Shown in pieces: positions 28,794 through 38,290 of a stretch of DNA of 64,000 bases (position 1 is its first letter; every line of letters starts with the position of its first letter). The DNA is taken from assembly GCF_900184795.1 (NCBI RefSeq), contig NZ_FXXN01000023.1, positions 17,054-81,053 on the forward strand. Direction: 5' to 3'. This DNA is from Magnetospirillum sp. 15-1. GTDB lineage: Bacteria; Pseudomonadota; Alphaproteobacteria; Rhodospirillales; Magnetospirillaceae. A model generated the notes under the pieces. The model had not been told where the DNA came from. It ran no database searches and saw nothing but the letters and a program-made list of their open reading frames with translations. The translations under genes were made by a program, and so were the position numbers.

Positions 28794-30140
28794 ATGATGT
28801 TCGAGAAGGTCCTCATCGCCAACCGGGGCGAGATCGCACTCAGGATCCATCGCGCCTGCCGCGAGATGGGCATCCGCACCGTGGCGGTGCATTCCACCGC
28901 CGACAACGACGCCATGCATGTGCGCCTCGCCGACGAGGCCGTCTGCATCGGGCCGCCCGCCGCCCGCGATTCCTACCTGAACAAGGCGGCGATCCTGTCG
29001 GCGGCCTCCATCACCGGGGCCGACGCCATTCATCCCGGCTACGGCTTTTTGTCCGAGAACGCCGACTTCGCCCAGATGGTCGAGGAGCACGGCTTCGTGT
29101 TCATCGGTCCGACGCCCGACCACATCCGCATGATGGGCGACAAGATCACCGCCAAGCAGGCCGTCAAGGACGCAGGCATTCCGGTGGTTCCCGGCTCGGA
29201 CGGCTCGGTCGACACCGAGGAGACGGCCCTCGAAGTGGCGGCCGGCATCGGCTATCCCGTGCTGATCAAGGCCACCGCCGGTGGCGGCGGCAAGGGCATG
29301 AAGGTGGCCCGCAACGCGGAAGAACTGGTCGAATCGTGGAAGCTGGCCCGCAACGAGGCCAAGGCCGCCTTCGGCAACGCCGACGTCTACATGGAGAAGT
29401 ATCTCGGCCATCCCCGGCACATCGAGATGCAGATCCTGGCCGACAATTACGGCGCCGTGGTGCATCTGGGCGAGCGCGACTGCTCGCTGCAGCGCAAGCA
29501 CCAGAAGGTTCTCGAGGAGGCCCCCTCGCCGGCGCTGAACGCCGATCAGCGGGCCCGTATCGGCAAGATCGCCTGCGACGCCATCGCCAAGCTGGGCTAT
29601 CGCAACGCCGGCACCATCGAATTCCTCTACGAGAACGGCGAGTTCTACTTCATCGAGATGAACACCCGCCTGCAGGTGGAGCATCCCGTCACCGAGGCCA
29701 TCACCGGCATCGATCTGGTCAGGGAGCAGATCCGCATCGCCGCCGGCGCGCCGCTGGGCTACACCCAGGCCGATGTGCGCTTTGCCGGCCACGCCCTGGA
29801 GTGCCGCGTCAATGCCGAGGACCCGGTGACCTTCGTCCCCTGCCCCGGACGCATCGAGGGCTACCATGCCCCCGGCGGTCTCGGCGTGCGGGTGGATTCG
29901 GGGCTCTATGCCGGCTATCGCATTCCGCCCCATTACGACTCGATGATCGCCAAGCTGATCGTCTACGGCAACACCCGCAACGAGGCGCTGATGCGGCTAA
30001 AGCGGGCACTGGGCGAGTACGTGATCGAAGGCGTCAAGACCACCCTGCCGCTGCACAACCGGCTGGTCCAGGACGCCGATTTCGTCAATGGCGATTACGA
30101 TATCCACTGGCTGGAGAAGTTCGTGGCGCAGCACTCCTGA
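28794..30140 (+). CDS. accC: Biotin carboxylase subunit of acetyl-CoA carboxylase
   Basis: A 448-residue ATP-grasp enzyme that carboxylates the biotin of AccB. Visible blocks are the N-terminal [26 protein letters not shown], the glycine-rich ATP loop [28 protein letters not shown], and [16 protein letters not shown] with the catalytic Arg and Glu. The length is standard. It ends the aroQ-accB-accC operon; an inverted repeat over and after the stop acts as terminator. Confidence 0.97.
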   Translation: MMFEKVLIANRGEIALRIHRACREMGIRTVAVHSTADNDAMHVRLADEAVCIGPPAARDSYLNKAAILSAASITGADAIHPGYGFLSENADFAQMVEEHGFVFIGPTPDHIRMMGDKITAKQAVKDAGIPVVPGSDGSVDTEETALEVAAGIGYPVLIKATAGGGGKGMKVARNAEELVESWKLARNEAKAAFGNADVYMEKYLGHPRHIEMQILADNYGAVVHLGERDCSLQRKHQKVLEEAPSPALNADQRARIGKIACDAIAKLGYRNAGTIEFLYENGEFYFIEMNTRLQVEHPVTEAITGIDLVREQIRIAAGAPLGYTQADVRFAGHALECRVNAEDPVTFVPCPGRIEGYHAPGGLGVRVDSGLYAGYRIPPHYDSMIAKLIVYGNTRNEALMRLKRALGEYVIEGVKTTLPLHNRLVQDADFVNGDYDIHWLEKFVAQHS

Positions 30141-30158
30141 AGCTCAGGAGTGCTGTTT
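30129..30158. terminator. Terminator after accC
   Basis: A perfect 12-bp stem, CAGCACTCCTGA (30129-30140, including the accC stop) with TCAGGAGTGCTG (30144-30155), a 3-base loop and TTT. It lies between accC and the convergent feoC (stop 30187) and may serve both. Confidence 0.75.
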
Positions 30159-30186
30159 CCCTGATCGGGGTCACGGCCCGCTCAGG

Positions 30187-30411
30187 TCACAGGCCGGGCC
30201 GGACCCATTCGTAGATCTCGTCGTGGCGGATGGCGCAATGGCATCCGGCGGCGCAGGAACCGTTGTCCACCTTCCTGACCCGGCCCTTGGCGATCCACTG
30301 CCCCAGCATCTGCCGGATGGTATCGGGCGAGGTATCGAAGTGGGTGGCGATCTCGCCCAGGCCGGCGCGATGACGCTCCATCAGATAGGCTTTCACCTCG
30401 ACCAGGGTCAT
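30187..30411 (-). CDS. feoC: FeoC-like iron-sulfur winged-helix protein
   Basis: A 74-residue protein with a winged helix (TLVEVKAYLMERHRAGLGEIA, then FDTSPDTIRQMLGQWIAKGRVRKV) and a cysteine loop NGSCAAGCHC typical of FeoC, which can hold an oxygen-sensitive Fe-S cluster. It probably controls FeoB stability or activity. The ATG 30411 follows the feoB stop by 8 bases. The open frame extends upstream into feoB, but the family start is here. Confidence 0.85.
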   Translation of the reverse strand: MTLVEVKAYLMERHRAGLGEIATHFDTSPDTIRQMLGQWIAKGRVRKVDNGSCAAGCHCAIRHDEIYEWVRPGL

Positions 30412-30419
30412 GGCGGCTC

Positions 30420-32750
30420 CTATTGGGCGGGAGAAACGGCGGCGAGACGGCGGTCGCGGCCCCGCGCCACCAGCCACATCAAGCCCACCGCCGACAGGGG
30501 TGCCAGGACGCAGGCGGCCAGCCACACAGCCGAGCCGGCCGGGTGGCGCGCGAAGGTGGCGGCCTGATAGCAGGCCACCGAGGCGGAATAGCCCAGCAGC
30601 GACGTCCAGCCGACGGCAAAGGCCGTCCACCCCGCGCCCGCCTCCTGGCGGATGGCGCCCAGGGACGCCACGCAGGGGGTATAAAGCAGAATCAGCACCA
30701 TGTAGGCCAGGGCTCCCGCCGCACCGTCGAAGCGGGCGACCATGGCGCCGAATACGCCGTCCTTGACCTTCAGTTCGGCGGCGGCCTCGGCCGAGGACCC
30801 GGTGAAGGACAGATCGATGCCCAAGGGATCGCCCAGCGATTCGGCCAGCTTGGAAAGCTTGACGGGCACGGTCGCCGCCGCCGCCATGAGCTTGTCGCCG
30901 ATACCGCCCTTGGCCTCCTCCTCCGCGCGGGCGCCGCTATCCTCGGCTCCCACCTGGGTGTAGAGGGCGTTGAGGGTTCCCACCACCGCTTCCTTGGCGA
31001 AAACGCCGGTGAACAGCCCCACCGCCGCCGGCCAGTTGTCGTCGGACAGGCCGATGGGGTGGAAGATCGGGGTGATGGCCCGGCTGACGGCGGCCAGCAC
31101 CGAATCCCGGCTGTTCTCCTTGCCGAAGCTGAAATCGGTGCCCACGGCGTTGAGCACGCTCAGCACCGTCACCAGCGGCACGATGAATTGCCCGGCGCGG
31201 AAGATGAACTCGGACAGCCGCTGCCAGGCCTGCATCACCACGGTGCGGGCGGTGGGCAGGTGGTAGGGCGGCAGTTCCAGGACGAAGGGCGAGGCCTCGC
31301 CCCGGAGCAGAGTGCCCTTGAGGATCAGGCCGGTGCCCACCGCGAAGACGATGCCCACCAGATAGAGGGAGAAGACGATGTTCTGGCCGCTCTCGGCGAA
31401 AAAGGCGGCGGCGAACAGGGCATAGACCGGCAGCCGGGCGCCGCACGACATGAACGGCGCCATCATGATGGTCAGTACCCGGTCGCGGCGACTTTCCAGG
31501 GTACGGGTGGCCATGATGGCCGGCACGTTGCAGCCGAAGCCGACGATCAGCGGCACGAAGGACTTGCCCGGCAGGCCGATGGCCCGCATGGCGCGGTCCA
31601 TGACGAAGGCGGCGCGGGCCATGTAGCCCGAATCCTCCAGGAACGACAGGAACAGGAACAGCGAACCGATAATGGGAATGAAGGTGGCCACCGTCTTGAT
31701 GCCGCTGCCGATACCGCCCGACACCACCGCCACCAGCCATTCCGGGGCGCCGATCATCCCCAGGGCCACGGCGCTGCCGTCGATGACCAGGGCCTCGGTC
31801 GCCTGACCGAAGAAGTCGATGAAGGCGCCACCCACCTTGATGGTGAACAGGAACATCAGATACATGGCGGCCAGGAACACCGGCACGCCGAGGAAGCGGT
31901 TGAGCACCACCTTGTCGATACGCCGGGTCAGGGCCAGCGACACCTTGCGCGACTGCTGCACGCAGGACCGCATCACCCCGCCGATGAAGGTGTAGCGCCC
32001 GTCGGCGATGATGATGTCGGCCTCTTCGCCGCAGCGGGTCTCGATCTCGGCGCGATGCGCCTCGATTTCGGCATCCAGCCGGCCTTCGGCCATGGCTTCG
32101 GCGAAGCTGTCGCCTTCGATCAGTTTCAGCGCCGCCCAGGCCGCGTCCACCTTGGCGCGGGCGGCCGCCTCGGCCAAGTGGGGCGCCAGCGCGCCGCGTG
32201 CCGCTGCCACCGCCTCGGCGTGGGGAGGCTGGACGGCAGGCACATGGCGAGCGCGGCAGGCATCGGCGATGGCCGCCTTCAGGCCGTCCAACCCGCGGCG
32301 CCGGCTGGCGATGACCGGCACCACCGGACAGTCCAGGGCGCGGGACAGGGCCTCGACGTCGATGTGGATGCCGCTCTTTTCCGCCAGATCCATCATGTTG
32401 ACGGCCACCACCAGCGGAACCCGCATCTCCAGCAACTGGGCGGTCAGGTAGAGGTTACGCTCGAGATTGTAGGCGTCGACGATATTGACCACCACCTCCG
32501 GCTCGCCGGACAGGATGTAGTCGCGCGACACCCGCTCGTCCTCGGACCCCTTGGAGATGCCGCCGATCATGTAGATGCCGGGCAGGTCGACCAGATCGTA
32601 TTCCTGGCCGTCGCGGTGATAGGTGCCGACCTTCTTCTCGACGGTGACGCCCGGCCAGTTGCCCACCTGCTGGGTGGAGCCGGTCAGGGCGTTGAACAGC
32701 GTCGTCTTGCCGCAATTGGGATTGCCGACGACGGCGACCACATGAGCCAT
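30420..32750 (-). CDS. feoB: Ferrous iron transporter FeoB
   Basis: A 776-residue inner-membrane Fe(II) transporter. The N-terminal G domain has GNPNCGKTT (residues 9-17), DLPG and NMMD motifs. A helical GDI region follows to about residue 270, then the two Gate regions with VGFGCNVPAIMATRTL and LLYTPCVASLGAIR. About ten membrane helices are seen. It sits between feoA (2-base gap) and feoC. The spacer region around residues 600-640 is rich in Ala and Glu. The operon supplies iron at low oxygen. Confidence 0.97.
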   Translation of the reverse strand: MAHVVAVVGNPNCGKTTLFNALTGSTQQVGNWPGVTVEKKVGTYHRDGQEYDLVDLPGIYMIGGISKGSEDERVSRDYILSGEPEVVVNIVDAYNLERNLYLTAQLLEMRVPLVVAVNMMDLAEKSGIHIDVEALSRALDCPVVPVIASRRRGLDGLKAAIADACRARHVPAVQPPHAEAVAAARGALAPHLAEAAARAKVDAAWAALKLIEGDSFAEAMAEGRLDAEIEAHRAEIETRCGEEADIIIADGRYTFIGGVMRSCVQQSRKVSLALTRRIDKVVLNRFLGVPVFLAAMYLMFLFTIKVGGAFIDFFGQATEALVIDGSAVALGMIGAPEWLVAVVSGGIGSGIKTVATFIPIIGSLFLFLSFLEDSGYMARAAFVMDRAMRAIGLPGKSFVPLIVGFGCNVPAIMATRTLESRRDRVLTIMMAPFMSCGARLPVYALFAAAFFAESGQNIVFSLYLVGIVFAVGTGLILKGTLLRGEASPFVLELPPYHLPTARTVVMQAWQRLSEFIFRAGQFIVPLVTVLSVLNAVGTDFSFGKENSRDSVLAAVSRAITPIFHPIGLSDDNWPAAVGLFTGVFAKEAVVGTLNALYTQVGAEDSGARAEEEAKGGIGDKLMAAAATVPVKLSKLAESLGDPLGIDLSFTGSSAEAAAELKVKDGVFGAMVARFDGAAGALAYMVLILLYTPCVASLGAIRQEAGAGWTAFAVGWTSLLGYSASVACYQAATFARHPAGSAVWLAACVLAPLSAVGLMWLVARGRDRRLAAVSPAQ

Positions 32751-32752
32751 GA

Positions 32753-32986
32753 TCAGGCCCTGACCGCCTTCAGGATGGCGGCTTCGTGCTTACGCAGCGT
32801 CAGGGTGAAGTTACGCACGGTGATCTCCACCGGATCGCCCATGGGCGCCACGCGGGTCACCGAGAACACCGCGCCGGGGGTCAGCCCCATGGCGAGCAGC
32901 CGCTGGCGGTAGTCCCGCTCGCCCTTGGTGAAGCCGACCACACGGGCCGAGTCACCGGGCTTCATGTCTTGCAGCGAAACGTCCAT
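32753..32986 (-). CDS. feoA: FeoA, SH3-like partner of FeoB
   Basis: A 77-residue cytoplasmic protein with the FeoA SH3-like fold: LQDMKPGDSARVVGF, RLLAMGLTPGAVFSVTRVAPMGDPVEITVRNFTLTLRK. It is needed for FeoB function. ATG 32986 is preferred over an upstream in-frame ATG (33031): it has GAGG 9 bases upstream and matches family length. The longer N terminus would be cysteine-rich and unlike FeoA. Confidence 0.92.
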   Translation of the reverse strand: MDVSLQDMKPGDSARVVGFTKGERDYRQRLLAMGLTPGAVFSVTRVAPMGDPVEITVRNFTLTLRKHEAAILKAVRA

Positions 32987-33036
32987 GGCCTTTGCCTCGC
33001 GACAGCAGATGCAACCGCATCGCATCTTCATTCTCA

Positions 33037-33065
33037 GGCATAGACCATTAGAAAAATATGGTCAA
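33037..33065 (-). promoter_or_regulatory. Likely feoABC promoter with an inverted repeat in the spacer
   Basis: On the minus strand TTGACC (33060-33065) and TATGCC (33037-33042) are separated by exactly 17 bases, giving a start about 43 bases before feoA. A perfect inverted repeat GACCAT-N9-ATGGTC (33043-33063) covers the spacer and -35 box, a position suited to a repressor. Another repeat, GATGC-AACC-GCATC, lies downstream at 33008-33021. Neither is a clear Fur or Irr consensus. Confidence 0.5.
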
Positions 33066-33081
33066 GGAAAGAGAGCGCATA

Positions 33082-33777
33082 TCACCCCCGCCGGCGGGCC
33101 AATACCGAGCGCCGGTGCCGGGCGTGACCGACATTCGCGGCCAGGGGAGTCATGTCGAACCCCGCCGCATCCAGGCAGGCCCCGATTTCCTCGACGCCGT
33201 AGGAGGACAGTCCGAGGGTCTTGCGCCGCTGGTGATAGTTGGAATTGAGGGTACGCAGCAGCCCCCTCGCCGCCTCGAGCAGAAAAGCCTCGCGCCAGGC
33301 GAAGCGCAGCAGGGCGGCGACATCGCCGACGACACTGTTGGCCGGGCTGAGGATGTCGCCGATGATCAGCTTGCCACCCGGCTTGAGCACCCGGTGCAAT
33401 TGCCCCAGCAAGGCCGGCAGTCCTTCGCGCGGGATATACTGGATCACCGAGATGAGCAGCGCCACGTCGCACACCCCGTCCAGCACCGACAGATCGTCGG
33501 GCACCATGATGCCGTCCAGGTGGGAGTAGCGCTGGCGCAGCCTGGGCCGCCGGCCGCCGGCCGCGTCATAGAGGAAGACCCGCCCGCCCCTGGCGACGAT
33601 GTCGGGCGCCATCAGCGCCTCGCCGCAACCGAAATCCAGCAGGGTGAAGGGAGCGGCGGGAAGCAGCGGCTCGATTCCCGCAAACAATTCCCTGTAATGG
33701 GCTTCAAGGTGGCGTGCTCCGGTATAAACCGAGACATCGCCATCCCAGTAATCGATCCAGCCTGCCTTGTTGCTCAT
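33082..33777 (-). CDS. Class I SAM-dependent methyltransferase
   Basis: A 231-residue methyltransferase. Motif I is LLDFGCGEALMAP (residues about 47-59), the acidic loop is VFLYDAAGG, and motif IV/post-I blocks DVALLISVIQYIP and LHRVLKPGGKLIIGDI are clear. The substrate is unknown. The N-terminal YWDGDVSVYTGARHLEAHY segment resembles small-molecule methyltransferases. ATG 33777 is chosen (GGGGGC upstream) over the open frame to 33855. It lies between feoA and nagB without obvious partners. Confidence 0.83.
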   Translation of the reverse strand: MSNKAGWIDYWDGDVSVYTGARHLEAHYRELFAGIEPLLPAAPFTLLDFGCGEALMAPDIVARGGRVFLYDAAGGRRPRLRQRYSHLDGIMVPDDLSVLDGVCDVALLISVIQYIPREGLPALLGQLHRVLKPGGKLIIGDILSPANSVVGDVAALLRFAWREAFLLEAARGLLRTLNSNYHQRRKTLGLSSYGVEEIGACLDAAGFDMTPLAANVGHARHRRSVLARRRG

Positions 33778-33911
33778 ACAAGCCCCCAACTCGGGTACGA
33801 TCTTGGCGGCAAAGGCCGCTCCCGTGCAAGGGGAAGCTCGCGATAACAGATGCATTTCCCGTCAGGCCTCGTACACTGGTGACAATGAAGGAGTGATCGG
33901 GAGACGAGCCG

Positions 33912-34697
33912 GTGCGGGTATTGATCGAACCCGATGCGCAATCCGTCGCGACACGGGCGGCATCACTGGTGGAAAGCCTGGTCCGCGCCCGACCCGATTG
34001 CGTCATGGGTCTGGCGGCGGGGGCGACACCCCTCGCCATGTACGCCGAGCTGACCGACCAGCGGCGGTCCCTGGACTTCTCGCGCACCACCATCTTCGGC
34101 CTGGACGAGTATCTGGGCCTCGGCGCCGAACACCCCGCCAGTTGCGCCCGGACGCTGCGCGCCCATTTCATCGACAGGGCCGGGATACCGCCGTCGCGGA
34201 TTCATCTGCTGGACGGTACGGCCCAGGGCGACCTGTCCGCCTATTGCGCCGCCTACGAGGACCGCATCACAGCGGTGGGCGGGCTGGATCTGCAGATTCT
34301 CGGCCTGGGGGTCAACGGCCATATCGGCTTCAACGAGCCCGGCTGCGGTCTGGCCGGCCGGACCCGGCTGGTGGGGCTGCGCCGCAGCACGCGCCGGACC
34401 AACGCGCCCATCTTCGCGCCCGCCGAGGTGCCCGACGCGGCGCTGACCACCGGAATCGGCACCATCCTGGGCGCCCGGCGCATCATCTTGCTGGCCACCG
34501 GACCGGCCAAGGCCGACGCCGTGGTCAAGATGATCGAGGGGCCGGTCTCGGCCCTGGTCCCCGCCTCCGCCCTGCAACTCCACCCCGATGCGGTGGTGGT
34601 GCTGGACGAGGCGGCGGCGGCCGGACTGGCATTGGCCGAGGATTACCGGGACGAGGCGGAAATCCTGCTGGATCGGGGCGGCATCACCGCCCTCTAG
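33912..34697 (+). CDS. nagB: Glucosamine-6-phosphate deaminase
   Basis: A 261-residue sugar-phosphate isomerase/deaminase converting glucosamine 6-phosphate to fructose 6-phosphate and ammonia. Visible are GLAAGATPLAMYAEL (phosphate loop), FGLDEYLGL with the catalytic Asp, and LGLGVNGHIGFNEPG with the catalytic His and Glu. GTG 33912 has GGGAGA 8 bases upstream. The GH4 glycosidase follows 33 bp later, so the pair may recycle amino sugars or other sugar phosphates. No nagA or PTS gene is adjacent. Confidence 0.92.
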   Translation: MRVLIEPDAQSVATRAASLVESLVRARPDCVMGLAAGATPLAMYAELTDQRRSLDFSRTTIFGLDEYLGLGAEHPASCARTLRAHFIDRAGIPPSRIHLLDGTAQGDLSAYCAAYEDRITAVGGLDLQILGLGVNGHIGFNEPGCGLAGRTRLVGLRRSTRRTNAPIFAPAEVPDAALTTGIGTILGARRIILLATGPAKADAVVKMIEGPVSALVPASALQLHPDAVVVLDEAAAAGLALAEDYRDEAEILLDRGGITAL

Positions 34698-34730
34698 AAG
34701 ACTCAAAGAAGGACCTGGGAGGGTCAAGCC

Positions 34731-36008
34731 ATGAAAAACATCACCAAGATCGCCTTTCTCGGCGCCGGCAGCATGTCGTTCGGCCTTTCCACCTTCCGCG
34801 ACATGTTCTCGTCGGACACCCTGGCCGGTTCCACCCTGGTCCTGGTCGACCACAATCCGGAAGCCCTGGCCCGCATGAAGGCCCTGGCCGAGCGCATGAA
34901 CGCCGACGGCAAGGCCGGCATGATCATCGAAAGCACCACCGACCGCCGCGCCGCCTTCGACGGGGCGAGCGTGGTGATCAACTCGGTGGCCATCGACCGC
35001 ATGCGGCTGTGGAAGCACGACTTCGAAATCCCCAAGAAGTACGGCATCCGCCAGACCCTGGGCGAGAACGGCGGACCGGGCGGACTGTTCTTCACCATGC
35101 GCACCCTGCCGCTGATCTTCGACATCACGCGAGACATGGAGGAGATGTGCCCCAACGCCCTGTTCCTCAACTTCTCCAACCCGGAAAGCCGCATCGTCCT
35201 GGCGCTGGGCAAGTACAGCCCCATCAAATCCATGGGACTGTGCCACGGCATTTTCATGGCCAGGGGCGCGCTGTGCCACATCACCGGCCAGTCCTGGCAT
35301 GACACCGAGTGTTGGGGGATCGGCCTCAATCATTTCCAATGGATGCTGCAGTTCCGCAACCGCTGGACCGGCCAGGACCTCTATCCCCTGCTGCGCGAGA
35401 AGGAGCCCACCTTCGACCCCGGCTTCCAGCCGTTCAGCCGCAAGATGTTCAACATTTACGGCCTGTGGCCCAGTTGCAGCGACGACCATATGGGCGAGTA
35501 TCTGGCCTTCGGCTGGGAAGGCGGCGAGCACGGCCACGATTACGACGGCGACGCGCGCGAGCGGGTCCAGCTTCAGCAGGATATCGAGGGCGTCCTGGCC
35601 GGCGGCCCGCTGCCCGACGAGTGGAAGCACTCGGTGGGCGAGCGCACCAACGTGGTGGTGGACGGCATCATCAACAACCGCCACCACTACCTGGAATCGG
35701 CGGTGCTGATGAACAACGGCACCATCCCCAACCTGCCGCCCGACCTGGCGGTGGAGGTCCCGGCCATCGTCGATGCGGCCGGCGTGCATCCGGTCTCCCT
35801 GGGACCGCTGCCCGAACCGGTGCAGAAGCTGGCCCTGGTCCAGGCCGGCGTGCAGCAATTGTCGGTGGAGGCCGCCGTTCACGCCTCCAAGGAACTGGCG
35901 CTGCAGGCCCTGCTGGCCGATCCGGTGGTCAATTCCTCGGACGCCGCCGTCAAGCTGCTGGACGAATTGTGGGAGATCAACCGGCCCTATATCCGCAAAT
36001 GCGTGTGA
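34731..36008 (+). CDS. Family 4 glycoside hydrolase (NAD- and Mn-dependent)
   Basis: A 425-residue GH4 enzyme. The Rossmann motif is [10 protein letters not shown] (residues 9-18). The NFSNPESR block, the metal cysteine in GLCHGIF and the metal histidine in GLNHFQWM are all present, and these enzymes act by an oxidation-elimination mechanism using NAD and Mn(II). The set resembles MelA-type alpha-galactosidases or alpha-glucuronidases rather than phospho-glucosidases, but specificity cannot be settled by eye. It follows nagB on the same strand and ends one base before the convergent kinase gene. Confidence 0.88.
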   Translation: MKNITKIAFLGAGSMSFGLSTFRDMFSSDTLAGSTLVLVDHNPEALARMKALAERMNADGKAGMIIESTTDRRAAFDGASVVINSVAIDRMRLWKHDFEIPKKYGIRQTLGENGGPGGLFFTMRTLPLIFDITRDMEEMCPNALFLNFSNPESRIVLALGKYSPIKSMGLCHGIFMARGALCHITGQSWHDTECWGIGLNHFQWMLQFRNRWTGQDLYPLLREKEPTFDPGFQPFSRKMFNIYGLWPSCSDDHMGEYLAFGWEGGEHGHDYDGDARERVQLQQDIEGVLAGGPLPDEWKHSVGERTNVVVDGIINNRHHYLESAVLMNNGTIPNLPPDLAVEVPAIVDAAGVHPVSLGPLPEPVQKLALVQAGVQQLSVEAAVHASKELALQALLADPVVNSSDAAVKLLDELWEINRPYIRKCV

Positions 36009-38099
36009 TCACGCCTTCGGCAGACTGACCAGGAAGGTGGAGCCCCGCTCCACCTCCGACTCGGCCCAGATGCGGCCGCCATGATGCTCGGCGATCTTGC
36101 GGCACACCGCGAGGCCGATACCGGTCCCCTCGTACTTGTCGCGGCTGACCATGCGCTGGAAGATGCCGAACACCTTGTCCAGGCAGTCGGCATCGATGCC
36201 GATGCCGTTGTCCTGGACCGAGATGATCCAGTCCGCCCCGGCATCGCGGCACGATACGTCCACCACCGGAATCCGGCCCTCCTGGCAATATTTCAGGGCG
36301 TTGCCGATCAGGTTCTGGAACAGGCGGGTCAGTTCGGAACGATCGCCCTCTACCGTGGGCAGGTTCTCGGCCACATTGACCACCGCCCCGGAATCCCGGA
36401 TGGCGACGCGGAGATTCTGCAGCCCGTCGGCCAGCGCCATGTTGAGGTCGACGCTCTCCATGGCCGATTGCTTGCCGATGCGCGAGAATTCCAGCAGATC
36501 GACGATCATGCGGTCCAGCCGCTTGGCACCGCTGGTGGCAAAGGCGAAGTATTCCGAGGCCTCCTCGTCGAAGACGGCCCCCAGCTTCTTGCGCAGCAGG
36601 CCGAGATACGAGGTGATCATGCGCAGCGGCTGGCGCAGATCATGGGAGGCCACATAGGCGAAGTGCTCCAGTTCCTCGTTGGATTCCTTCAACTCGGCCA
36701 CCAGTTCGGCCACCCTTCCCTCGATGCGCTTGCGCTCGCTGATGTCCTCCTGCATGCCGACGAAGCCGCATAGCCCGCTGCCCTCGTCCATGACCGGCGA
36801 GATGACGATGGAGGCCCAATAGGGGCTGCCGTCCTTGCGCCGGTTGAGCATCTCGCCGCGCCATTCGTGCCCGCCCCGGATGGTGCGCCACAAATCGGTG
36901 AAGACCTCGGGGGGAGTTTCGGCCGATTTGAGAATGCGCGGCGTGCGGCCGATCACCTCCTCGGGCGAAAAGCCGGTGAAGCGGCAGAAGCTGGGATTGG
37001 CATAATCGATCACTCCGTCCGGATCGGTGGTGATGATCATGTGGGGGTTCTGATCGACGGTCTGGGACAGGCGCCGCATGCGGGCCTCCCGCTCCAGGCT
37101 GCCCAGATGCCTGAGCGAAAAGAGGAACAGCATCCCTCCCATCCCCAGGGCGGCCAGCCCCAACCCGGCGAACCACGACATGGTGCGGGACCACGCGGCC
37201 AGCGCCCCCTCGCGGCTGACCGTCGCCACCGCCAGGATGGGATAACGCCGTCCCAGATTATAGCCGACGACGCGGGGCTTACCGTCGAAGGGGCTGACCT
37301 GCTGGTCGTATCCGGATCGCTTCTCGATCATGGCCGCCACGCCGGGAAAGGCGGCGGGCGCCGCCGTGGCGAAGGCCTCGGTGAAGGGATGGCGGTAGAG
37401 CGGAGCCCCGTCCATACGGTGAATGGCGATGGTTCCGTCGGCGGGCAGGCCCAGCCGGTCGAACAGGTCCTCGAACCGCCCGATGCGCAGCGAGATGCCG
37501 ATCACTCCCTGGAACGAACCGTCCTCGCCGCTGATGCGCTGGGTCAGGAAGAACACCCACAGCCCGGTGATCTTGGACTGCGAGACCTCGCTGATGAACA
37601 GTTCCTCGCCGGGATTGTCGCGGTGGAAGACGAAATAGGGGCGCATGGAGGCGTCGGCCTGCCGGGTCGGATTGCCGACCGAACTGGCCGAGGCGATCCC
37701 GTCGGCATTCACGAAGAACAAGGCGTGCAGCGGCTTGTCGGCCGGATCGTCGCTGAACAGGTTGAGATGCGCCATGAACATCTCGTACCAGGCGGTTTCG
37801 CTGAAGGCGCTCACCCCGCCGCGTGCCCGGATCTCCCGCTGCAACGAGGTCAGGATGGCGGCCTCGGACCGGATGGTGGCCTCCACCTGCTCTGACAAGG
37901 CCAGGGCAAGGGTGCGCATGGAGCGCCCCGTCTCCTCAATGGTGGACCGCGGCCCCAGCCAGACCATCACCAGATAGGCGGCAATCAGGAACAGATTGGC
38001 GGAAACAAATCCGGCGACCAGCCAACGACGCAGGCGTCGAAACCCGAAAGCCTCCGCATCCTCCGACCGGGTCCTGGCGGTCGGCTGGGCCAAACCCAT
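36009..38099 (-). CDS. PAS sensor histidine kinase with periplasmic dCache-like domain
   Basis: A 696-residue membrane kinase. Helix 1 lies at about residues 22-42; a periplasmic sensor of about 250 residues (Cache-like, with HALFFVNADGIASASS and FISEVSQSKITGLW) follows; helix 2 is near 305-325. Next come a PAS-PAC unit (VDQNPHMIITTDPDGVIDYAN to MQEDISERKR), an H-box SHDLRQPLRMITSYLGLL, an N-box LFQNLIGNALKYC, and G1 DNGIGID and G2 GTGIGLAVCRK. It appears fully active. ATG 38099 is preferred because GGAG sits 6 bases upstream; 38111 and 38180 are alternatives. No response regulator gene is adjacent. Confidence 0.9.
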   Translation of the reverse strand: MGLAQPTARTRSEDAEAFGFRRLRRWLVAGFVSANLFLIAAYLVMVWLGPRSTIEETGRSMRTLALALSEQVEATIRSEAAILTSLQREIRARGGVSAFSETAWYEMFMAHLNLFSDDPADKPLHALFFVNADGIASASSVGNPTRQADASMRPYFVFHRDNPGEELFISEVSQSKITGLWVFFLTQRISGEDGSFQGVIGISLRIGRFEDLFDRLGLPADGTIAIHRMDGAPLYRHPFTEAFATAAPAAFPGVAAMIEKRSGYDQQVSPFDGKPRVVGYNLGRRYPILAVATVSREGALAAWSRTMSWFAGLGLAALGMGGMLFLFSLRHLGSLEREARMRRLSQTVDQNPHMIITTDPDGVIDYANPSFCRFTGFSPEEVIGRTPRILKSAETPPEVFTDLWRTIRGGHEWRGEMLNRRKDGSPYWASIVISPVMDEGSGLCGFVGMQEDISERKRIEGRVAELVAELKESNEELEHFAYVASHDLRQPLRMITSYLGLLRKKLGAVFDEEASEYFAFATSGAKRLDRMIVDLLEFSRIGKQSAMESVDLNMALADGLQNLRVAIRDSGAVVNVAENLPTVEGDRSELTRLFQNLIGNALKYCQEGRIPVVDVSCRDAGADWIISVQDNGIGIDADCLDKVFGIFQRMVSRDKYEGTGIGLAVCRKIAEHHGGRIWAESEVERGSTFLVSLPKA

Positions 38100-38290
38100 G
38101 TTTCGCTCCATAACATTCGACCCGATGGTTTTACAGTATTGGCGGCATCGGGAAATCACCCCTTCTAGCCCATACGCCAAAAGGCATATAAACCTTGAGC
38201 GTCACGCCCCTCTCTTGAGAATTAGCGAATGATCGCGAGCGAAATTATTGCTAAACCCCTGCCTGGCCAGAGTGATATCCGAGAGGGACC

